A stretch of 15,850 nucleotides of DNA, from assembly GCA_016935955.1 (NCBI GenBank), contig JAFGPY010000295.1, forward strand, positions 1 through 15,850. Direction: 5' to 3'. Positions within the stretch are counted from its first letter, which is position 1; each line of letters opens with the position of its first letter. The notes beneath the pieces were generated by a model that had not been told where the DNA came from, ran no database searches, and was given only the letters and a program-made list of their open reading frames with translations. Positions 6,901 to 13,796 of the stretch are shown piece by piece. The translations under genes were made by a program, and so were the position numbers. The stretch is from Planctomycetota bacterium (lineage in GTDB: Bacteria > Planctomycetota > Phycisphaerae > FEN-1346 > JAACEH01).

Positions 6901-7275
6901 AAGAGCGGCAGCCAGCCGAGCGGCCTGGGCGCACGCCTGCGCGAGGGCGCGATCCTGCAATTGCCGCTCTACCTGCTGGCCGTCCGGCAGCACCTCTCCG
7001 CGACGCTTGGCGCGCCTGCCGCACGGGCCGCCTATTACTATCTGCGCGACCTCAAGTACAATGCCGCCCTCGCACTGACCGGCGACAAGGCGGACGATGG
7101 GCAAGAGGTGGTCGAGCAGGCCGTGCGCAGGGTCATCGAGACGATTAGCGCCTGCCGGTGCGGCAAGTTCCCGCCCGTTCCGTCGGGCGATTGCCCGTCG
7201 TACTGTCCCTACGACCGGCTGTGCCGCACCGCCCGCTGGCGCGTTGACCTGAAGACGCGAGGGCTCGCCCCATGA
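3985..7275 (+). CDS. addB: AddB-type helicase/nuclease subunit with iron-sulfur PD-(D/E)XK nuclease
   Basis: Subunit of an AddAB-type enzyme that resects double-strand DNA ends for recombination. In the 1096-residue product a helicase-like N-terminal half shows degenerate SF1 motifs: TILLGSARSRKAA (8-20) where a Walker A should be, LVDGFQDFSKPQ (206-217), a motif-V-like SSRALTFRVVAMPGLTEGTWP (584-604) and YMAATRASERL (643-653). The C-terminal RecB-type nuclease has H826, D952 (GRVDRID), D971 and K973 (VDYKSG) and Q992. Cysteines C794, C1070, C1074 and C1080 form the single-C plus C-x3-C-x5-C set of the AddB iron-sulfur staple. The ATG at 3985 was chosen because the family match starts there; the upstream open frame crosses the hairpin repeats and pgsA. 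The Shine-Dalgarno is weak. The stop overlaps the addA start by 4 bases. The Walker A loss suggests ATP hydrolysis resides only in AddA. Confidence 0.88.
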   Translation: MAKSATVTILLGSARSRKAATVRGRYLDLVRQSPPTQASQHVLMLVPTARRRQATIDALLRESDAGILVQPNVWTFPQYAEWALGRLGTPVRRITELQRRGLLADALAWCLKQKQITYLVPIADRPGLLDSLGDFVQRVKTEEIRPEQIVRAARKRGLSHDLAAVYARYQKRFEAAGLYDDAGLFWQAREALASAGDAFDWPTHVLVDGFQDFSKPQRDILRTLHDHGARLLVTLPCRRDRPEVFGPTLRTLENLQATFGDCVDLQETASQSPPSLLATVQERLFDDSAATPSDNAAAAVTFAETAGRVREIEYLARRIKQMLVAAEGTTSDLQPADVAVILPSRQPYEELIQQVFPQFGLPITGLSGTPLSRLPLTRWLLELVRLPLNEFSYASLAAVLRSPYFPCELLATDGRTLEAAGRMLHQAGAYEGLADHVRAIRGYGRDVRANGLHDAATDDEVATEAGLADDVAGLLERLGARLAALPQRAPRRDHLAALAALVTDCRFKATLAEVADLELVARDLASLDALDALLAEMSGLDDYVPAGSLTASEFAAELQEAFLAARVAPPRRSGGAVNILDIRSSRALTFRVVAMPGLTEGTWPQPLRADLADSAESRGVLADAGLAPADRRAHLAEQRFLFYMAATRASERLIVTRPASDEDGRPLCAGPFWTALLQAAFGDREPVIDRVTARDCDLPADEAAGGEALRRVAMVAVASGTDDDLPLVAAAEAMDSTLRPTLQSVAAIRERESPRPFGRFDGVLADQGTLAALAAAYPAERPLSITSLEHFVQCPFWFFAETVCRLRELEAPEETLLDDQAGLLYHDILCDFYRRRSRDRKAGTRLNRVPPERLREEMSQAVERVFAQHDGGDRQGLPALRAIQKEDIRERLLAYVEAEAARCADLPCDLEPLLFEWSFGMPVRGDESQSSTESPAVVDSAYGPIRLRGRVDRIDRAADAGTGETWLELVDYKSGSQPSGLGARLREGAILQLPLYLLAVRQHLSATLGAPAARAAYYYLRDLKYNAALALTGDKADDGQEVVEQAVRRVIETISACRCGKFPPVPSGDCPSYCPYDRLCRTARWRVDLKTRGLAP

Positions 7276-10200
7276 AGCTGACGCGCGAACAACACGAAGC
7301 CGTCAGCCGCCTCGATGACAACCTCTGCGTTGTGGCCGGTGCGGGTACGGGCAAGACACGCGTGCTGGTCGAACGGTTCGTGCACCTGATGGAAGCCGGC
7401 GGCTGCGAGCCCCAGCAGCTTGCGGCCATCACCTTCACCGAGAAGGCCGCAGCGGAGATGCTCGCCCGTCTGCGGGATCGCTGCGCCCGTCGCCTGGTCG
7501 AAGCTCGCGACGCCGCGCAGCGGCAGCAATGGAAGCAACGGCTGGACGATCTGGGCGACGCAGTCGTGACGACGATTCACGGGTTCTGCCGGCGGTTGCT
7601 GGCCCAGCATCCCGTGGAGGCGAACCTCGATCCGCGGTTCAACATCCTGAGCGATGCCCAGTTTCGTCGCCTGATCGGCGACAGCGTCCGCGCGGCCCTG
7701 CGCGAGATGTTCGAGGCCGGTGACAGCGACGTCCTTGCGGCGACGCAAGCCTATTCGCTTTCCACGTTGCAGCAGATGCTGCGCGACGCCCTGGCCTGCC
7801 GCGATGCCGTCCAGGCTGCAGCCGTCTTCCACGAGCGTCCTTTGGAGGAGCAACTGGCCGAACTGCGCCGCCGCGTCGACGCGGTCTGTACGGCGGCAAG
7901 CGACGCCCTGCTTGCCGACGCGTCGCTGGCTCCGCGCCGAAACATGGTCACGTCCATGACGGGGCCGGACGGCGACGGGCGCGAGCAGTGTCGGGAGATT
8001 GCCGCCGAAGCGCTGGAGATGATGGGCGAGCGGGAGCCCGTCGAGACGCGGGTTAACGGTCTTCGCAACCTGGCGGCTCTCGACTTTCGCCGTCGGGGTT
8101 CGGTCGGCAAGTGGCCCAGCCGGGAACACTATGAGCAGATGGGCGAGGCCCTGAAGACACTGCGCGAGGCCGCCCGCAACGCCCTGTCGTCGTGCGACGT
8201 GACGCCGAGCGACCAATGGCAGCAACAACTGGAGACGGCCCGAGCGGTGGTGCGCGTCGCGGGGCGGGCCATCGAAAAGTTCCAGGAGGCCAAGCGACAG
8301 CTTGCGGCCGTGGACTTCGACGACCTGCTGCTGATGACCCGCGACCTGTTGCGCGACCACGCGGACGTGCGCCGGCGCGTCGGGGCCCAGTTCCGGCAGA
8401 TTCTCGTCGACGAACTCCAGGACACGAACACGGTGCAGATGGAGATCGTGTCGCTGCTGTCGGGCAAAGACGGTCCGGCGGCCGCCATGCGACCGGGCGC
8501 CTTCTTCGGCGTCGGCGATCCCAAGCAATCCATCTATCGGTTTCGCGGCGCGGACGTCGACGTCTTTCGCCGCGTGATCGCGGACCTCGGACCGCGGCAT
8601 ACCGTGGCCCTGACGCAAACGTTCCGCTTTCACCAGGGCCTGGCCGGTGCGACCAACGCGTTGTTCGAGCCGCTGCTGGCCGGCGACTTCATCGCCCTGT
8701 CGGCGGCCGATTCCCGCACACCGCCGTGCAGCGTCGAGGTGCTGCTGGCCGACCACGATGACAAGGACGGCGCGGAGACGCGGCGGCACCTCGAAGCGGC
8801 TCGCATTGCGGCTAGGATTCGCGACCTGGTCCGCGACGAAGGGGTGCGATACCGCGACATCGCCATCCTGATGCACCGCCAGACGCAGATCTACCCGTAC
8901 GAGGAAGCCTTGAAGCTCCTTGACATCCCCTACTACGTCGTCAGCGGCCGCCGCTTCTACGATCAGGACGAAGTGCACGATGCGCTTGCCGCCCTGCGGG
9001 CGCTGGCCCACCCGCACGACGACCTGACGGTGGCGACCGTGCTCCGCGGCCCGCTGGTAGCCCTGTCCGACGACGGGCTGTACGTGCTTTGCCGGAACAA
9101 GCCGCTTGTGGCCGCGCTGGCTGACGAGACGACGCTCGCGGACCTCTCCGCGGCCGACGCCGCCAAGGCCCGCCAAGCGGCGGCATGGTTCGCGCATTTT
9201 CGCTCCCGCATCGGGCGACTCGGCGTGGCCCGCCTGCTGCAGGAGATCGTCTTCGACGGTTTGCCGGCCGGCGACGGTCGCCCGGCCTGTCCAGCCCTGG
9301 CCCACGTCGTGCTGCCGCAGTTCATGGGGCGACAGCGCTATGCCAATCTTCGCCGCCTGCTGGAGATGGCCCGACAGGCGGACCACGCGGGCCAGTCGCG
9401 ACTGGAGGATTTCCTCGCCGAGATTGAAGCCGGACTGAAGGAGGGCGTCCGCGAAGCCGAAGCTCCGCTCGACGAGGAAGGCAGCGACTCGGTGCTGATG
9501 ATGACCGTGCACCGGGCCAAGGGACTGGAATTCCCCTACGTGTTCCTGGCCAACGCGGACGCCCAACGCCGCGGCGGCAGCGGGCCGCCGTTCTATGCCA
9601 CAGCGGCCCTCGGCTTCGCGCCGCAGAGGCCGGACCGGCGACTGGACGGGGTTGAGCCCGCCACCTACACGCTGGCTCGCCAGGAGGATCGCCGCCAGGA
9701 AGACGAGGAGTTCCGGCGTTTGTTCTACGTGGCGGCCACCCGTGCCCAGGAGCGGCTGATCGTCTCGGGCTCGCGAACGATCTCGGCCGGCAGTTGGCTG
9801 GCCATGACCCTTCAGGCGACGGGGCTCGACGCTTCGCAACTGACCTCCGGGCGCCACGAGCACAAAGTGGCGCCGGGGGCCGCCATGGTCATCGATCTCG
9901 ACAAGGCTCCGACCGTTGCCCCGAAGGTCTCGTCGGGCGGCAGCAAGCTGAGCGGCGTGTTCCGCGACGGCGAGGCGGACGACGCCAAGCTGGGCCGCCT
10001 GTTGGCCCGGGCGAAGGACACGGATTTTGCCGCGCGGCTTGCCGCACAGTGCGGCCCGGTGAGCGAGGGCGGCGCGACGCTGCACCTGACGGCCACCTCG
10101 CTGGTCGATTACGCGACGTGCCCGGCATTGTACTACCTGAAGCACGTGCTGGGCCTGGACGAAGAATCCGTGGCCCCGACGACGCAGGCGGGCGGCCTGC

Positions 10201-10844
10201 GTGGTGCAGCCATCGGGACGGTGGTTCACCAGTGCCTCGAACGCATGGACGCCCGGATGCTTACGCTGGGCGACGACGAAATAGACCGCCTGGTGTGTCA
10301 GGAACCTCGTATCCGCCCGGACCAGCGGCAGGAGGCGGCGACTGCGGTACGCGGGCATCTGGCATCGCTGCGTGCCACACAATTGGCACCAGAGATTGCC
10401 TCCGCAGCGGCCAGGGGGGACGATAATATATGGCGGGAGCTACATTTCGCCATGAGGTACGAGGGCGGCGGAATGCGGGGCAAACGGGGTGGCGCGGTCA
10501 TCAGCGGGACCATCGACCTGTTGCTGCGCGGGGCGGACGGGGGCTGGACGCTTGTGGACTACAAGACGGATCGGATTGGCCGCGGAGATGTACGCGAGCG
10601 TACCAAGCGCTATCTGCCGCAGCTTCAAATTTACCGAGCGGCGGCGGAGAAATTTCTCAAAATAAACGTGAACAGGGCTTGCCTTGCGTTCCTGAGCGCA
10701 GGTATAGTTGAGGATATTGAAGACGTTTCTGTCCATACCGTGGTTGAGCCGCTCGTGACAGGCATTGCCGAAGGGCGGTTCAAGCCGTGCGAAGTATGCA
10801 GTGGTCATTGCGGATACGTCCAACTCTGCGGCAGGATGCTCTGA
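7272..10844 (+). CDS. addA: AddA-type UvrD-family helicase/nuclease
   Basis: Motor and nuclease subunit of the AddAB-type complex; a 3'-5' SF1A translocase with a C-terminal nuclease, 1190 residues, the usual size. Helicase motifs are intact: Q7 in LTREQHEAV, Walker A AGAGTGKT (22-29), ITFTEKAAAEM (53-63), TTIHGFC (100-106), motif II VDELQD (379-384), GDPKQSIYRFRGAD (415-428), TQTFR (448-452), motif V VHRAKGLEF (746-754) and motif VI VAATRAQERL (820-829). The nuclease shows H986, D1082, D1096, K1098 (VDYKTD) and QLQIYR (1117-1122). Odd for an AddA, C950 plus C1176-x3-C1180-x5-C1186 repeats the AddB iron-sulfur arrangement, with C1173 as an extra. The ATG overlaps the addB TGA (ATGA), and GAGGG at 7259-7263 is a plausible ribosome site. 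Codon use changes over roughly the last 190 codons. RecB is excluded by length and by the AddB partner. Confidence 0.9.
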   Translation: MKLTREQHEAVSRLDDNLCVVAGAGTGKTRVLVERFVHLMEAGGCEPQQLAAITFTEKAAAEMLARLRDRCARRLVEARDAAQRQQWKQRLDDLGDAVVTTIHGFCRRLLAQHPVEANLDPRFNILSDAQFRRLIGDSVRAALREMFEAGDSDVLAATQAYSLSTLQQMLRDALACRDAVQAAAVFHERPLEEQLAELRRRVDAVCTAASDALLADASLAPRRNMVTSMTGPDGDGREQCREIAAEALEMMGEREPVETRVNGLRNLAALDFRRRGSVGKWPSREHYEQMGEALKTLREAARNALSSCDVTPSDQWQQQLETARAVVRVAGRAIEKFQEAKRQLAAVDFDDLLLMTRDLLRDHADVRRRVGAQFRQILVDELQDTNTVQMEIVSLLSGKDGPAAAMRPGAFFGVGDPKQSIYRFRGADVDVFRRVIADLGPRHTVALTQTFRFHQGLAGATNALFEPLLAGDFIALSAADSRTPPCSVEVLLADHDDKDGAETRRHLEAARIAARIRDLVRDEGVRYRDIAILMHRQTQIYPYEEALKLLDIPYYVVSGRRFYDQDEVHDALAALRALAHPHDDLTVATVLRGPLVALSDDGLYVLCRNKPLVAALADETTLADLSAADAAKARQAAAWFAHFRSRIGRLGVARLLQEIVFDGLPAGDGRPACPALAHVVLPQFMGRQRYANLRRLLEMARQADHAGQSRLEDFLAEIEAGLKEGVREAEAPLDEEGSDSVLMMTVHRAKGLEFPYVFLANADAQRRGGSGPPFYATAALGFAPQRPDRRLDGVEPATYTLARQEDRRQEDEEFRRLFYVAATRAQERLIVSGSRTISAGSWLAMTLQATGLDASQLTSGRHEHKVAPGAAMVIDLDKAPTVAPKVSSGGSKLSGVFRDGEADDAKLGRLLARAKDTDFAARLAAQCGPVSEGGATLHLTATSLVDYATCPALYYLKHVLGLDEESVAPTTQAGGLRGAAIGTVVHQCLERMDARMLTLGDDEIDRLVCQEPRIRPDQRQEAATAVRGHLASLRATQLAPEIASAAARGDDNIWRELHFAMRYEGGGMRGKRGGAVISGTIDLLLRGADGGWTLVDYKTDRIGRGDVRERTKRYLPQLQIYRAAAEKFLKINVNRACLAFLSAGIVEDIEDVSVHTVVEPLVTGIAEGRFKPCEVCSGHCGYVQLCGRML

Positions 10845-10930
10845 GCGTCTACAGCGTCGTTGCGATGAGCCGCTGCGAGCGTTCAAACCCGCAGATATCC
10901 GGGCGCTACGAAGCCAGGCCAGGGACCGGT

Positions 10931-10937
10931 AAGGAGG
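10931..10937 (+). promoter_or_regulatory. Strong Shine-Dalgarno (AAGGAGG) of the XRE-cupin gene
   Basis: AAGGAGG lies 7 bases before the ATG at 10945. It is the best-matching ribosome site in the window and fixes the start codon. The 100-bp gap upstream (10845-10944) contains no convincing -35/-10 pair or terminator that I can see. Confidence 0.75.
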
Positions 10938-10944
10938 AACGCAG

Positions 10945-11457
10945 ATGACGTACGACTTCAGCATCATCAGGCACATTCGCAAGAAACTCGGACTGACGAT
11001 CTACGGCCTCAGCGAGAAGTGCGGCGTCAGCTACGTCGCACTGAGCAAGCTGGAGCGAAACTTGGGCAACCCGGAGCTGAAGACGCTCGACAAGATCGCC
11101 CGGGCACTGGGCGTGCAGACGCACAACCTGCTGGCCCTGGCCGAGCACGATCGTCCCGAGGTCGTCACGGCCGAGCGCACCGTCGACGAGCACGGCCTGC
11201 ACCTGTATCGCGCGTCCTTCGGCGGCATCAGCGTGTCGCAGGTCACGGCCGAGACCGGATCGTTCGTCTCCGCCGAGCACGAGCATCGCGACGACTACGA
11301 AATCTGCTTTGTCCTGAAGGGTAAGGTGCGGCTGACCGTCCGCAACAGCGAATACGAGATCACGCCCGGCCAGGCCGTGCGCTTCGACTGCATTTTCGAA
11401 CATCGTTACGATGCCCTTGAGGATGCCGAGGTCATTCACGTGGTCACACGCAAGTGA
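10945..11457 (+). CDS. XRE-family transcriptional regulator with C-terminal cupin domain
   Basis: The 170-residue predicted cytoplasmic DNA-binding regulator has two domains. Residues about 7-62 form a helix-turn-helix of the XRE type (IRKKLGLTIYGLSEKCGVSYVALSKLE... then TLDKIARALGV). Residues about 95-168 form a small cupin barrel, with HEH at 112-114, E119, the strand-turn pattern FVLKGKVRLTV (122-132), PGQAVRF (141-147) and H153. These His/Glu positions are where cupins bind a metal, so the sensor domain may hold a metal or a small ligand. This architecture is shared by regulators of polyamine, amino-acid and sugar metabolism, but the ligand cannot be read here. It follows addA after 100 bp on the same strand and has its own strong ribosome site. 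It ends 22 bp from the convergent lipoprotein gene. Its targets are unknown. Confidence 0.88.
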   Translation: MTYDFSIIRHIRKKLGLTIYGLSEKCGVSYVALSKLERNLGNPELKTLDKIARALGVQTHNLLALAEHDRPEVVTAERTVDEHGLHLYRASFGGISVSQVTAETGSFVSAEHEHRDDYEICFVLKGKVRLTVRNSEYEITPGQAVRFDCIFEHRYDALEDAEVIHVVTRK

Positions 11458-11479
11458 CCGTCCTCTGCCGGGAGAGTGC

Positions 11480-12496
11480 TCAGGGACGCAGGGCGTTCAG
11501 GTTCCAGCGGGTTGACTTGTTGCCGCCGAAGGTCTGAATGATACGGTCTTCGTCGCGCTCGCTCGTGCCGAACAGTTCGCCGACCTCGGCGCTCCTGGCC
11601 AGACGATCAAACGCCTTCAGCGACTCCTCGCGCGTGCCGACCGGTATGTACTGCCGATCAATCTCGTTCGGACGCACGGAGACGACGTCGTAGGCCAGCG
11701 GCCACGTGCTCAGGCCCGGCACTCCGAAATGCACCACACGGCCGACCACCTTGCCCGCGGCGAAACGGTGGGCGGCACTGATCACGGCCGTAACGTTCGT
11801 GTGGCGATCCAGAACCTCCATCACTTCCGCGCGGTTGTCGATCAGCCGGTCCTGCCAGTACGGCGTCGTGTCGAGCGGATGCAGCGAGACCGCGGCGTGG
11901 TACGACAGGATGACGACGGCCCGGTCCGCGTACTTGTCGAGCACTTGGTCGAGCCAGGCCAACTGCTCGGCGTCGACATGTCCCGGATTGCCGCTGCCGG
12001 CCGACGACGAGTAGAGGCCGACGAGCACCAGTCCGCCGTCACGTTCGAGCGCCCAATACGGCAACGGGCCACTGAAGCCGTGGTCGCGAAACGTCCATGT
12101 CAGGAGCGACGTGCCGAGCGCCGAGACGCCGGCCTCCTCATCGCGAGCCGCTGCGGCCGCACTGAGGCCTTCCGGTCCCAGGGCGACGTAGTAGGGTTTC
12201 TTCAGTTCCGAGAGCGCCGCCCGGGCGGCATCCAGCGATCGCGGTTCACCGCGAGCCAGCAGGCTGCCCAGCAGGACCACGAACTCGACGTTCGATCCGT
12301 TGATCTCCTCGACCGTCCGCCGCAGACGCGCAAGGGCCGTGGCATCGGCCTTCTTGTCGTCGCCGTCACCACGGTCGGCCAGTAGCACGTTGCTGACCAC
12401 GGCAAAGGTCACGGTCCTGTGCGTCCGGCCGGGCGCGCAACCGGCGACGGTAAGTGCCGCCGCCAGAAGCCACGTTGCGTATGTCACGGTTCGCAT
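11480..12496 (-). CDS. Lipoprotein with degenerate calcineurin-like phosphoesterase domain (probable pseudoenzyme)
   Basis: The 338-residue product starts with a lipoprotein signal, MRTVTYATWLLAAALTVAGC, with lipobox VAGC ending at C20. The body follows the calcineurin-like metallophosphoesterase pattern segment by segment, but the metal ligands are changed. FAVVSNVLL (31-39) stands where SDxH is expected, VVLLGSLLARG (73-83) where LGDL occurs, and YYVALGPEGLS (102-112) where GNHD occurs. ILSYHAAV (196-203) retains its histidine, and VISAAHRF (238-245) replaces sGHxH. LARLRRTVEEIN and SLDAARAALSELKKPYYV are typical connecting helices. I infer a surface lipoprotein that has lost phosphoesterase activity and may bind a partner. 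The ATG at 12496 is preferred; one at 12550 would put 18 polar residues before the signal. It is last in a minus-strand gene run, 55 bp after the NPCBM gene. Confidence 0.72.
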   Translation of the reverse strand: MRTVTYATWLLAAALTVAGCAPGRTHRTVTFAVVSNVLLADRGDGDDKKADATALARLRRTVEEINGSNVEFVVLLGSLLARGEPRSLDAARAALSELKKPYYVALGPEGLSAAAAARDEEAGVSALGTSLLTWTFRDHGFSGPLPYWALERDGGLVLVGLYSSSAGSGNPGHVDAEQLAWLDQVLDKYADRAVVILSYHAAVSLHPLDTTPYWQDRLIDNRAEVMEVLDRHTNVTAVISAAHRFAAGKVVGRVVHFGVPGLSTWPLAYDVVSVRPNEIDRQYIPVGTREESLKAFDRLARSAEVGELFGTSERDEDRIIQTFGGNKSTRWNLNALRP

Positions 12497-12551
12497 GGTC
12501 TCTCTCGGGGATTTGGTCGTGGGACGCCCCTGCCCGGCCGCTGATTCCATC

Positions 12552-13796
12552 TCACTTCGAGCCCTTGGCGCGCAGGAGTCGGGCCTGGGCCCAGTTCACG
12601 CGGTCCTGCACGTCGAAGTGCTCGCCCGCCTCGGCGATCAGCTCAAGGCGTTTGGCCCCGGCCACAGAGACGTTGATCTGCCGGGCCGGCTGCTGCCACT
12701 TGACGTGGTCGGCGCGGAACACCTCCTTGCCGTCCACCTTCACGACGAGGTTCACGTCCGCGTACTTGCCCGCCGACTCGTCGATGCCCGCGGTCGCCAT
12801 GAACCGCTGGTAGGACCCGCCCAGATCGTAGGCCACGCGACACGGCGCGTGCACGCCGATGCCGCTGTCGGCCGCAACGATACGGTCCAGCTCGTCGCGC
12901 AGACGCATCGGCTCGCCGAGAACATTGCGGCCGGTCTGGATCGACCACGTGAGCACGTCGAGGCTCTGCTGCTCGTAGGCGGCCGGCTTCAGCGTCTCCA
13001 GGGGCACAAGCCGCCCGCCGATCACGTCGATGCGCTGAACGGAGGCCGTGGGGATGGCCACGGATGTCGTGCCGCCGAGGAGGCCGCGAAGCGCGTCGCC
13101 GTCGGTCGCCAGGGAGCCAAGCTCCAGCGAGTTGCCCGCGTCCGTCGTGACCCGCAGCACGGGCAGCGCGGCCTTAGGGCGGCCGCGGGACGGCGCAGCC
13201 ACCTGGATAGCTGTCACGCGGCTGCGCTCCAACGAGCGGTCGCCGAGCGTCTCGCTGTGGAACTCGACGGTCTTGGCGTCCATGCTGTTGACCGTGCCGG
13301 GCAGGCGATCACCGTTGGCCAGCACCACGACGTCGGTTCTGGATTCCTCGGCTCCCGGAGTGCCGCTCTCGGCGCCGGCCAGCCGCACGACGCATACGAG
13401 TTCCAGCGGCAACTGGAGGTCGCCGAACTCCGTGCCGGTCAGCGTGAAGGTCTTGCCGTCGAAGCCGACGACTGTGCCGCTTACCGGGCCGCCGACGGTC
13501 AACACCACGTCGGCCGCAGGGCTCTCGGCGGCCTGCGGCTTCGGTTCGTCCGGAGTCGCGACGTCGGAGTCTTCAGCCGACGGGCGGCGGAACTGAATCC
13601 TGGCCACCTCCTCGACTGGCCATGCTCCCGCCTCGCCGCCCTGGGCGTCGCGAACCGTCAATTTCCCTTCGGCCAGGACGATGGTCTGCGCCTCGGCGGT
13701 CTGCCCGTCGACCAGATTCACGGTCACCTGCGCTGACGCGGAGGCGGAGGCCATGACTAGGAGCAGACAAACGAGTGTGTGTGCGATCGGTCTCAT
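12552..13796 (-). CDS. Exported protein with four divergent repeats and a C-terminal NPCBM domain
   Basis: The 414-residue product has an N-terminal signal peptide (residues 1-22, cleavage likely after ASASA). The C-terminus, about 275-410, matches the NPCBM/NEW2 putative carbohydrate-binding module: SGIGVHAPCRVAYDLGG (311-327), YQRFMATAGIDESAG (329-343), VVKVDGKEVF (351-360) and a closing NWAQARLL. The N-terminal part contains four divergent repeats of about 45 residues near 24-70, 97-139, 155-199 and 212-258. Each has roughly the pattern 'V.l.dG....G.v..ld...l.l.s..lG....p...V..I.v'. No catalytic residues are recognisable. I infer an exported binding or scaffold protein for glycans or other envelope partners. 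Its ATG overlaps the stop of the upstream toroid gene by one base (TGATG) with no separate ribosome site, which suggests translational coupling and joint production. Confidence 0.8.
   Translation of the reverse strand: MRPIAHTLVCLLLVMASASASAQVTVNLVDGQTAEAQTIVLAEGKLTVRDAQGGEAGAWPVEEVARIQFRRPSAEDSDVATPDEPKPQAAESPAADVVLTVGGPVSGTVVGFDGKTFTLTGTEFGDLQLPLELVCVVRLAGAESGTPGAEESRTDVVVLANGDRLPGTVNSMDAKTVEFHSETLGDRSLERSRVTAIQVAAPSRGRPKAALPVLRVTTDAGNSLELGSLATDGDALRGLLGGTTSVAIPTASVQRIDVIGGRLVPLETLKPAAYEQQSLDVLTWSIQTGRNVLGEPMRLRDELDRIVAADSGIGVHAPCRVAYDLGGSYQRFMATAGIDESAGKYADVNLVVKVDGKEVFRADHVKWQQPARQINVSVAGAKRLELIAEAGEHFDVQDRVNWAQARLLRAKGSK

Noticed and set aside
3958..7104. A 1048-codon minus-strand open frame opposite addB
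   Set aside because: The translation is Arg/Gln/Gly-rich without motifs, while the plus frame has a full set of AddB motifs. Long antisense frames are expected at this GC content.
7209..10382. A 1057-codon minus-strand open frame opposite addA
   Set aside because: No domain pattern is visible, it is entirely covered by the well-supported AddA frame, and it stops being open where the addA codon use becomes less GC-rich.
11458..11479. Bidirectional terminator between the XRE-cupin and lipoprotein genes
   Set aside because: The convergent gap is only 22 bp and has neither a stem of useful length nor a T-tract.
12300..13736. Plus-strand 478-codon frame opposite the NPCBM gene
   Set aside because: It spans two minus-strand genes with signal peptides and tight junctions; its own translation has no recognisable domain.
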